Shown here: piece after piece, positions 33,238 through 43,363 of the stretch | How the letters are laid out: every line of letters starts with the position of its first letter | Position numbering within the stretch: position 1 is the first letter of the stretch | NCBI GenBank assembly: GCA_964017125.1 | Contig: OZ024903.1 | Span: forward strand, 66,183,163-66,247,162 | Direction: 5' to 3' | Length of the DNA: 64,000 nt | DNA from: Flabesymbios commensalis | Lineage: Eukaryota > Annelida > Polychaeta > Terebellida > Flabelligeridae | Notes under the pieces: generated by a model | Seen by the model: the letters and a program-made list of their open reading frames with translations, nothing else | Databases searched by the model: none | Told to the model about the DNA's origin: nothing | Made by a program: the position numbers and the translations under genes

Positions 33238-34591
33238 TATATGGGTAAAACCAAAAATTGGGGTAATTTTACATCAAATTAGTGTCCCCAGGACTTAAAG
33301 GGTCCGCATTTTGAAATAAATGTGAAAATATTAGAAATAAATGGTTCAGCTTCACGCTTAAGCATTATTACTTATTGATGTTTAGATTATTTGTGAAAAA
33401 TATATATATATATATGGTTTTATAAGAGCTCTATGTCATGGAAACGTGGAAAATGGCATGTCCCCAGAGAAAATTTCACTATTTGAAACTTCACTGTAGG
33501 ATACTAATACACAATATAATTCTAATAATTACATCTCATGGCTAGACATTGTTCACTTAAACTAATCAATGATCAAAATTTGACTTAAAATTGATATCGA
33601 TATATATAATTTTGATGAATATACATGTCCCCACATTTGCACTCTACTCCGTTACCATCATTGTAGCATGCCCCATCAAGTGAATAATCATGAACTAAAA
33701 TTATATCAAGTGTAGTTTGACACACCGAAGGGCCTTATACAAGTTTTTCACCTTGAAAGAATTAATATTGTTGAGTGACAAGTTATTCGAAACAGGTATT
33801 ACCAAAACGTTAGAAAATATACTTTTGTTTTTACTACTCCGTTCCTATCATTGTGAGTCTAAAAACGAGTTGGTTTTATGCTTGCATGCCTAGAACATGT
33901 TGCTATGGGGAATATTTCCACCCGTATGATATATCTTTGAATTATTGTCCATATATTTTCATTAATCCCAAGAATACTTTTAATTTTACTACTCCGTTCC
34001 ACTCTACTCCGTTACCAAGAAAAGGGAACGGAGTAGTGAATTACCAAATTTTATGGGTTTTATGGTCATAATGATTGATGATATAGTCTTTTAAAACATG
34101 GCTCGTTATCCCTATATAAATAGAGCACCCATTTATGATCGATGTTATGATAAGAGAATATACAGTTTATATTTATGTCGAGCCAAGCATTTGGTAACGG
34201 AGTTGAGTATTATTTGGCTTGGTAACGGAGTTGAAATTTTGGATTTTTGTTCATCCCGTCAAATTTGAGCAGTTTTGAGATACGATTGTTTAGTATTATG
34301 CTTCAATAAGGATATCACGTTTAAAAGTGTGATGTCAAGCTAAACAAAGTAACATCAATGTTGAAATGGTTTGGATTTGGTAACGGAGTAGTAAGTGGAA
34401 TGTTGCAATTTTTTAAAAATGACGTTTTTAAAGCAAAAAAAAAAAATTCTAGCGCAGCCAGTGACTTTTTTATGCTCTATTGGGATCAGTGCACCAAACC
34501 CATCAAGTGGTTTTCGTCATCTTTGATGGTCCCCTCACTGCCATTTTTGATGCTACAAAGTTACCCCAATTTTTGGTTTTACCCATATAAT
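33238..34591. mobile_element. 1.35-kb TIR element with strand-switching 13-mer arrays
   Basis: Ends are inverted repeats of ~30 bp: TATATGGGTAAAACCAAAAA plus TTGGGGTAA on the left, mirrored at 34561-34590 on the right. Inside, the 13-mer CTACTCCGTTACC (or close variants) occurs at 33644, 33834, 33989 and 34004. Its reverse complement GGTAACGGAGTAG occurs at 34024, 34193, 34221 and 34379. The orientation switches once, near 34018, so the element is roughly palindromic overall. No transposase is seen. Family unknown; a non-autonomous DNA transposon is the likeliest reading. Confidence 0.7.
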
Positions 34592-34689
34592 AGTTAGTTA
34601 TTTATTGTCAATAATTATTGACATATTTCAAGTATATTAGAAGAAACACAAATTTAAAATAACAATTATTTGCTGTACAAAACCATGTC

Positions 34690-34860
34690 ATGTTCGGAAT
34701 CATAAACCGCCAGTTGCTACTGAACAATCAATCTAGTCGGCCCATCAGCACCTAACCCTATGCCTGATACTCCAATTCAGGATACAGTAGTTGTTATTTT
34801 CTGAACATGACAATACAATAACTGAGTGGAATCTTCTTCCACTTGCTGTTATTTAATCTA
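34690..34860 (+). mobile_element. LINE 3' tail fragments
   Basis: CTAACCCTATGCCTGATACTCC matches the 3' UTR of the LINE at 36-37 kb, and GAGTGGAATCTTCTTCCACT encodes the EWN-LLP end motif. Pieces are short and rearranged. Confidence 0.45.
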
Positions 34861-35193
34861 TATCAGTAGCAATATTTTTAGAGGCGATTTAATGAATGAT
34901 TAATTAGTAGAGTTGATCAGCACTCTACCCCGCCTGATCAATGTCGCATTATGCCTTGAAAAACACTTACATTAGCACTAAACAAGTTGAGAACGAGAGA
35001 AAATTGATTATAACCTGTTTTCGTATGACGGCCACTTTTAATTTCGCCTATTATTTAAAATGCTCAACAGTTACAATCTGGAACTCAGCGGGTTGGGAAT
35101 CAGCATGGTCGAATTGTATAAAAACAGCATCAAAACTGTGTATGTTCCAAAAAACAATCACTATATAGAATCAAATTGTTGCTGTGACAGCCA

Positions 35194-35281
35194 CCCAGCC
35201 AACACGATACTGCTGGGTTATTGTTGGGCCAGCGTCGCAGGCGGTGGGCCAGTATTGGCGTAAAGTATCGTGTTGGCTGGG
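35194..35281. mobile_element. CCCAGCAAACACGA palindromic MITE, copy 3
   Basis: CCCAGCCAACACGATACTGC pairs with AAAGTATCGTGTTGGCTGGG; the centre is GGGCCAGCGTCGCAGGCG. It is flanked by CA on both sides, ~88 bp, shorter than the others. Confidence 0.7.
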
Positions 35282-36084
35282 CAGTGGGCACAACGTACAT
35301 CATCGCTATACTTATTCTTGGCACAGAGACGCTGCAGTGCAATATACCGTAATTGCTTCAGTATGCGAAGAAAACGCCAGAGACTATTAAACCGTAAACG
35401 AGTTATTGCTATCACTGCCATAGCGTAATACACCGTGGGTGACGCACACGATTTAAACATGAAATAGAGAGAAATGTTGGTGGTATTACGCAATATTACG
35501 CTGTGGCATTTAGACCCCTGATTTTTTGCCACGTCTCAATACGTTGCGGCACTTGATAGTGTTTTGATAGTGGTGCATGTTTTGAAATACGAAATTTCGG
35601 GCTGTTTGATTGCGCTGTGGATGAGATACGCTGTATCTATGCGGCGCTGGAAAGGATATGTCGTCCAGTCGACACGTTTGTCTATATTTGGACAACGTAT
35701 GATTCATTGTAACTTAAGAGCGTATTTGGCCACTGTAACGGTTATAGGCCTACTGTATCATGTTGGTCACGTTATTGCCTCATGAACATTGATTTTACTT
35801 CTTACGGATACACAACAGTTACTACACGACCACGTGCCTGACAACCATCTTGACTGCAGCGTTTTTCGCTACACTCGAGCCCTGCCAGCAATGAGGCTGT
35901 CTCGAACTAGTTGGGACCCATTCCAGGAGGCACACAGGCCTCGCCCACGACACCCCCCCCCCCCCCCCATACTTAGACATCAAAGTTGACAGCAAGTTAA
36001 CTTACGTTGCCCGCAATCTCACAGCAAAGTCTGGCGTGAGAGAATACATGCAGAACGATGCGGAAACTTGACCAGCGCTGTCCT

Positions 36085-37330
36085 AATGTTGTGACATAGT
36101 TTTCAAATAAAAACAGCAAATTCTTTTAATCCATTAGATCTTTCTAAAAGCATAGAAATTGAATCGCCAATCTCTGACTTCGAACCAGTGCTGCACAGTA
36201 GCCCAATTATCGACCGTAGACATTCAAAGAAAATTAAAAAATGGAGAACCCTTATTCTAAATTGTCAAAGTCTACGGGGCAAAGTCGAAGCTTTCCAATC
36301 AGTAAGGCTTTCGATGTAGTTCCCCACCAACGTTTACTACACAAACTTGATCATTACGGAATTAGGGGACCTACACTACTTTTGATTCAAAATTTTCTCA
36401 CCACTCGGACACAAAAAGTAGTAGTAGTTGGTAGCTTTTCGGACACTGCTCATGTAGGTTCTGGTGTACCACAGGGTACTGTATTTGGCCCGATCTTATT
36501 TCTATGCTTTATTAATGACCTCCCATCCTCGGTCTCATCTGATGTTCGACTCTTTGCTGACGACTGCCTCCTTTATCGGCCCATAAAATCTAAGGACGAT
36601 CAAAAACAGCTACAGGAGGACTTAACAAAGTTGGAGCGCTGGGCAGACATTTGGGGGATGAAATTCAACCCATCCAAATGTTCTGTCTTCCGAGTGAAGA
36701 GACCCCGGGCTAAAGAGATAGCATCAGACTACCAGCTCAAAGGGGTCACACTCGGACAAGTAACAAATTCACCTTACTTGGGAGTCAGCATCAGTGAGAA
36801 CCTGGAATGGGGGGATCACAACTCCAAAATTGCGAGTAAAGCTAATTCCACACTGGGTTTCTTGAGGAGGAATTTAAAGGGATGTCCCTCAAAATTAAAA
36901 GAGATTGCATATTTTTCAATGGTTCGGTCACTTTTGGAATACTCTTGTCCTGTATGGGATCGATACAGGCAAGGTGACATCGATAAATTAAACAAAATTC
37001 AAAGAGCTGCTGCACGTTTCGTAACAAACAACTACCAGCGTAAATCAAGTGTAACAGCTCTTATCCAAGATCTAGGCTGGACTGACTTACAAACTAGAAG
37101 AAAGAATTAAACGGATTAATTGCTGTACCTGTCAGTGACCTTTTAACCCCAGCAGATGAAAGAACTAGTGGTGGACATAAAAAATCATTCAAACATATTA
37201 GAGCTAACACCACGCTGGGACAAAATTCTTTTTTGTACAAAACCATACCCGATTGGAATCATCTTCCACCAGCTGCTATTGAATCCAGACCAATAGCAGC
37301 TTTCAAGAGCCAACTGAGCGCTTAGTCTGG
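36085..37330 (+). mobile_element. CR1/L2-like LINE, internally deleted (RT domain kept)
   Basis: The reverse transcriptase frame runs from about 36300 to 37107. It has SKAFDVVPHQRLLHKL, GVPQGTVFGPILF, FINDLP, and the catalytic FADD box in VRLFADDCLLYRP, then YLGVSISENLEW and the thumb-like KIQRAAARFV. After a stop at 37108 the end continues in another frame with WNHLPPAAIESRPIAAFKSQ. Upstream, the sequence encodes RTLILNCQSLRGKVEAFQS, typical of the start of the LINE endonuclease, but it joins the RT near 36300 in a different frame. Most of the endonuclease and the N-terminal RT are therefore deleted. Non-functional as it stands. Two tail fragments of the same family lie at 1305 and 34690. 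Confidence 0.85.
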
Positions 37331-37339
37331 TCGCCCGCT

Positions 37340-38437
37340 CAGCACCAACCCTTCGCCTGATACTCCATTGAGGAGGACTGCAAAGTCATATATTTAAAGA
37401 TGATAATGGCCCAACGTTGAGGCAGCACTTGTTCCTTGTCATCTGCGGGATGTGATGAGTGTGTAGGCCTACACATAAAATATACTGTCAAATATTGACG
37501 CCTCTGATTAAACATTAAAGCGACACAATCAGGCTAAAATCATCGCTTTTGCCAATTAAGTGAGGAATAAGGACGAAATTTAATTTCGGCCATACATGTC
37601 CAAAATACGAAATACGGAACTAACTGATCAATTGGGCTTTTGGCACAATTGCTACGTTGCCACAGCAGCTTTAAATTTAAAAGACTTCCACAATTCTATT
37701 CTGTGGACATGTTCACATCTTATGGCCACATTAAAAAGCCAAAATAAAAATACTTGATTGTGTCCCTTTAAGCAATTAGGGTCTAAAACGGGGGGTTATA
37801 TCAACTAAAATAATAAACACAGTTAAGCAGTATGTGGCTAAAATATATTCTTGTGGTTTTGTATCGATAAAATTACCCCCCTAATTTTAACTACTTATGA
37901 GCGAAAATGCACGGAAAATATGCGGTGTCATTTCGAAATAGGTTGAAACGGCGTAATCTCATTCAGGGTTTGAGTCTAAACTAAAACCTTCCCACCAGTC
38001 GGCCATTTTGAATTTCCTTCCAGTGAAATTTGTCACGGATTATCCTTGTTTGAGACGTTACATTTTGTTTTATATTCATGGTCCAGCCATATTGCATTGC
38101 TTTTGAGTTTATGTGGATGACATGGGGATCAAAATGGCACAAAAAAATCTTGTTGAAATGAGGGGGGGGGGGGGGTGCTGTAGGTTAATTTTGGTGGTCT
38201 GTATTGTACTGGGGATCCTAGGGTTTGACCCCCGCTCCCCCAAGACAAATTGAAATCGAAAGGGCCCTGGCTATGCTATGTCTCTGATATTTTAGCGACA
38301 TGTGAACAGCTCCTCAGTAGTGTGTGGTGGCTACTTTAGTAATATCAAGCAAAAGGTTTTCTTCCCTATATTGACCTACTGACAAAGCAATCGTCGGCAC
38401 AAATATGACTAAATGAATTATAAAAAATATCCCTCCT
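37340..38437. other. Intergenic stretch right of the LINE
   Basis: Contains an inverted copy (37590-37780) of the repeat at 14960-15310, a poly-G tract of 14 at 38162-38175, and otherwise AT-rich sequence without recognised genes. Confidence 0.45.
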
Positions 38438-38526
38438 TTAACCCTTTCACCACTGAAGCCCGTTTTAAGTGCTGAATGCCATAGCATTCAGCCCTTAAAA
38501 ACGGGCTCCAGTGGTGAAAGGGTTAA
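38438..38526. mobile_element. TTAA-flanked MITE (piggyBac-like), near-perfect palindrome
   Basis: TTAACCCTTTCACCACTG at left and CAGTGGTGAAAGGGTTAA at right. The arms continue inward (GCCCGTTTTAAGTGCTGAATGC / GCATTCAGCCCTTAAAAACG) to a loop of about 3 bases. 89 bp in all; the tightest and best-preserved member of this family. Confidence 0.75.
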
Positions 38527-39671
38527 GGGATTAAAATATGTGGATTATGTGTATCAATTTATATGCTGTATAATACTCTAGTGAATGATGATTGATTTTC
38601 TTGAAATACAAAAATTCAGCTGTATACAGTAGCATTTAATCTCGTATATTACATGGTCATGATGACAGAAATTATACTTCAGGGAATTACACATGAAATA
38701 TCAGCTAGTATGAGGTGACTCTCTCATGCTACAGTAGATCACACAGAATTTTACATTATAATACAATAATTCATATGGGGTGAACTGTTTAAGGTCGAGA
38801 TGGTGATGAAGCCAACTCAACAACAATAATAAATACAACTTCTGCTAAAAACACTTTGCCTTGGAACGTCAACATTATTATCGGAACAGAAGACAAGGAA
38901 GTGTTAACAGCTCCTAACGATTCAGTACAAGGCAGATTAATTCAATCTAAAAAAATGTGTTCCTTTGTAATAAATTAGTCTTGTGATATCTTGAAAGGCT
39001 TGACTAAATAGTCTGAAATACAAAGATGAATATTAAAGTCCCTGTCAGCAACAAAGGCAAACCATTTTGAAAATGAGGATGTAATTAATTTAATTTGATA
39101 TACCATACTATTCTTGCTTTTAATTGCTTATCGATACTGGTGGAGCATGTTTCTTAACTGGTACCTAGAAATTATAACCTTTTTTAAAAATGTTCAGCAA
39201 AGTGATATTCTTAATATACAACTGGTATGGTGAATGACTGTACATAAATATGCTTTATTATACAACCGTGTCACATCTACTTAACACATAACGACAACGC
39301 AGATTGTATGACGTGGCTAAGGACAATATATTATTTGATTTGTACTATATTACAGCCCACAAAAACAAGAAATGAATTGATCTTTGTAAAAGATAGCCTG
39401 GATATAAAAGTTATCCATTTTTAATTATGTTATTAATTTGATGTGTGATAGGTATGTGTGATAGGTATTTTATTATATCACTTGGTAAAAGAGAAAAAAA
39501 GAATCCACGAAAAAAAAAAATCTTACTTATTTAGTACCTGCAAAACGCAATATTATATTACATAATTTTTTACTACCATATAATTAGTAAAGCACATTTT
39601 TATGGCTTTTAGTCAAACTTTTGTGCCTAACTGACAAATTCACCAATTAATAATTTATGAAAGCATCTTAA

Positions 39672-39680
39672 TATATATAT

Positions 39681-39732
<52 letters not shown>
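39672..39732. repeat. (AT)n microsatellite
   Basis: About 60 bp of alternating TA with one phase slip near 39691. Confidence 0.95.
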
Positions 39733-39736
<4 letters not shown>

Positions 39737-41884
39737 TTCGCTGGACATACCTTTGAAATTCTTTTTGTGAAACAAAGATATCACAATCAAAATTATTGGT
39801 GAATGTATTATCTGTAGATATCAATAATTTATATTTCTATACAATATAACAACAACAGAGGCAGAACAGTGACAATGAATCAATCTTCAAAATGTTGTTC
39901 TTAAATCTATTTTAAAATTTATCTACGATTTCTACTTATAATATGACAGTGCTACAGATAATCTGCATATTTGCATAATTACTCAATTAAAATATGTCAA
40001 AAATTAAATCATATATAATGCACTTTGTAACAACACTCCATTAAAATATTGATTACTAAAGTAACTTAAAATGTCTGCGTACTGTAATAAATTTAGATCA
40101 ATAACTACACGGTATCATCTAGATGAGTAGAATGTGTATGGTGTGTAGTGACAGTGAAAAACAACAGTTTTATTAACAAAAATCATATCTCTTAAATTTT
40201 CCACACATGTATATCGATCACTAAAATACTCCATTAAATTTAAATTGCCACACAAAGAAAATTGCAGTACTGAATTAGTTTTCTGAGTACCGGTACTCAA
40301 CTTTGTTCAAATTAAAAGCTTAATCTGTAGCACTGTCTGAGCATTTCTGTATATCTATGTAATCCTGCATCAACTTAAAACAAATTCGCAGTGAGCAGCA
40401 ACACATATTAACCATTGTGATGTAAGAATGCAGGTCTCAGGTAATGGATTAAATAATGCATGAGGAATGGTCAGACTTAGTTCTCTTAATTTTTTATAGA
40501 GAATAATACATTTACATTAGTGGTGCAACTGGTAAACACAATACTATTAACCAAAAAAACATCAGGAAAAATATTAGGCAAGTGGTAAGAAGTAGTCACA
40601 ATCAGTTGCTTTATTAGCGCAGTACATATTAAGGCAGTGTTCATTACAGGCTGAAGTTCTTGCCTTATTGTTTAATGAATCCTGACCACATTGCACATTA
40701 GAGAGCAGTGTCCAATAGTCTGGATTTGTCCTCATACAATCTAAAACTGTAATGAACACTGGTAAAATATCTTACTCAAACAGAATCCTTAAAGATGGCA
40801 GCGATCTACTAGAAGAGGAAAATTCACCAGGGATGTCTGGTGGCGATGGCAATAAAGCAGAAATGAATAATATACATCTTATCTTCTCAACAAATGGTAC
40901 TTTCAGTAACAAAAGGACAACTAAACATATTATTGCACCCCTCGTCAAAATCTAACACATGTAAAGAGAAAGAGGTTTTTTCACCAATTACTCTGTAAAT
41001 GATTACAATGAAAGTTGTAGCATCACAAACAATAAAAGGGATACTTACAAGATACAATGTACATATGTTTTTATACAAAAGGACCTCGTTTTAAATTCTG
41101 TATACACATACGCAATAACCACCACTGACTAGACCTTAGTGTACAAGTGCAGTACTGCAAATACTAGAGTCTGATGTCAGTGCCACACTAATAGAAATGT
41201 ACAGCCAGCTATCTTCTTAAGATATATCTGGTGAACAAATTATTATTCAAACATTTTTTAATGGCAATCTGTCACTTAATGTCACTGTATCAGAATGCTC
41301 TAAGCTATACAATATCAAGATAGCAATGTATCATATTGTGTCATCAATGTTGGTATTATATCTGTAGACATAACAACAACCTATGATGTCGGAAGATAAT
41401 CAATGCTGCAGTGTTATTTTAGATTTTAAGAACATTGCAAACAAATAACAACAATACTGCACAATTTCTGTAAAATAAAGCCTAGGTCAAATGGTATACA
41501 ATATAGCTTCCCGTGTACAGCTATCCTCATGGGCACCATATAAATTCCTCAAAAGCCATTCGCATACAAATGAACCCAATGAGTAGCCACCTGTCAGGTT
41601 CTACTGTATATCCTCAGAAACTGCATGTGAAAAAGAGTTGTCATCAATATCCTCGACTTTTCTACACTTACCAAAACATCACTTCTAAATTTACTCATCC
41701 CTATGATCAGTTGTTCATATTGCTTAAGTATTTTTTTTATCTGAATATGAACATATGACACAATTCATCACCAAAGTTTGTGATAATAATAATGGTCAGC
41801 CATGTAAATATATATTTCTGCAACATTCTGTGGCAATTTTTTCATGAAGAATACTTATGCATTACCAGTTTAACTCTTAAAAAG

Positions 41885-42058
41885 TTATATAATTTAAATT
41901 TTCACTCACTTGAAGTTGTGTCTCACAACTTAAAGTGGGTGGAAATTAACTTAGGACCAAACATTTGCAAATCTTGATGTTCAAACACTCACTTCATTCC
42001 CACTAACAGCGATTTGATCGGCTAATAAAATAAATTACAAAAAATTATAGTCTAGGAC
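41885..42058. repeat. Dispersed repeat (CACTCACxxAAGTTGTG family), copy 2
   Basis: TTAAATTTTCACTCACTTGA, CAAATCTTGATGTTCAAA and GATTTGATCGGCTAATAAAA match the order of blocks at 3960-4145. Confidence 0.55.
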
Positions 42059-42060
42059 TA

Positions 42061-42169
42061 CCCAGCAAAAACGAGACACCTAACCAATGTTGGGTTAATG
42101 TTGGGCCGACGTCGTAGACGGCGGGCCAACATTAACTCAACATCAGGTAGAGGTCTCGTGTTTGCTCGG
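42061..42169. mobile_element. CCCAGCAAACACGA palindromic MITE, copy 4
   Basis: CCCAGCAAAAACGAGACACC is mirrored by TCTCGTGTTTGCTCGG, flanked by TA on both sides, 109 bp. The inner stem GGGTTAATGTTGGGCC / GGCCAACATTAACTC surrounds GACGTCGTAGACGGC. Confidence 0.75.
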
Positions 42170-42476
42170 TAAGTGCTGCGCCTCCTGTACCCAATATATG
42201 ATACAGACCTTTTAACCCCAACTATTTCTTCTCATTTATACTCACTATGAGATATGAATTGCTTCTGATGCAATTCACACCTGAAAGTGTATGAAAATTA
42301 GTTGATTGTAATAACTATTACAATGCTTAATTATTTTTGTATAAACCATAGAGACCAAAGAATTGTTTCAATTTGAAATCATCATAAATGTCTTGGGAAA
42401 CTCTGTTCACTTCCTTTGAATGGCTATGTTATGGGTCTACGGCCATTATCAATATTTTAATCTTTCAATGCGGGAA

Positions 42477-42645
42477 TCGACTGTCGACATAGACGTCAGA
42501 TTCTGATGTCTGAAGTAGACTAAAAGTCTAAAATCACTTTGGAAAAGTCTAAAATCGACTTTAGACATCAGGAAAGTCCAAGGTCGACTTTAAAAAAGTC
42601 TAAAATAGATATGTCAGAATCCGACGTCTAAAGTCAGTCCCTAGA
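42477..42645. repeat. Degenerate AGTCTAAAATCGACTTT repeat with inverted ends
   Basis: GACGTCAGATTCTGATGTCT at left and ATGTCAGAATCCGACGTC at right are inverted; between them lie four or five copies of (A)AAGTCTAAAATCGACT-like units. Confidence 0.6.
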
Positions 42646-43363
42646 CGGAAAGGGTGACATAGACAAATATGGTAAATAAAATAGCTCACAATGAAATTTG
42701 ATAGGATACCTTTTTGTATCGATTGTATTCAGAATATACCATGCAGTGTATAATGGTTGTTCAAGAGTTAAAACAGTTTGTTTCACACAAATTATAAATT
42801 TAATTTTTCCAGCAAATGGATTACAAAAAATAGTGAAGCCAGAATTAAAAAAAACCACAGTGATACACATCAATACAAGTTTATCATCATACAAACTCAG
42901 ACTGGAAGTTGATCCTTCTGGTAATAACTATGGTGGAATACTCAGCAACTAACTGAAATTGCTGATACATGATAAAATAAGGTGCCGAAGACCTAGACAT
43001 TTCACGAGAAATATCTTGTTTTATAAGTGCAGAAAATTAGTGGAGCAATGAAGACAACAGCCCCAGCCCAGCATTCCCAAGTAGCATGTGTGTACTGCTT
43101 TCTTCTCTCACAAAAGAGGCTTCAACTATGATCTATGGTCGTAAAATGCATTCCATGACATTCATTCATTCATTGCGTATCGTTTGCTGTGGTGGTGTCT
43201 CTCAATATAATACATCATTGTCTCATTTTCACTTGCCACTAAAACACATGATTTTTCTGCACAGTGTTTTCTTTGTAGATAATATATATCGAGTAACGTG
43301 ACCACAATAAAAAATAAAGTCCTTGGGTAATTGCTAGCAGGTCAATAAGTGACATAACTAAAA

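Larger units (their letters stand above)
38527..43363. other. Region downstream of RAB5 (possible long 3'UTR plus repeats)
   Basis: AT-rich, no coding exons recognised. Being directly downstream of RAB5 (minus strand), part of it may be its 3' UTR; no single poly(A) signal could be chosen. Repeats inside are listed separately. Confidence 0.4.
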
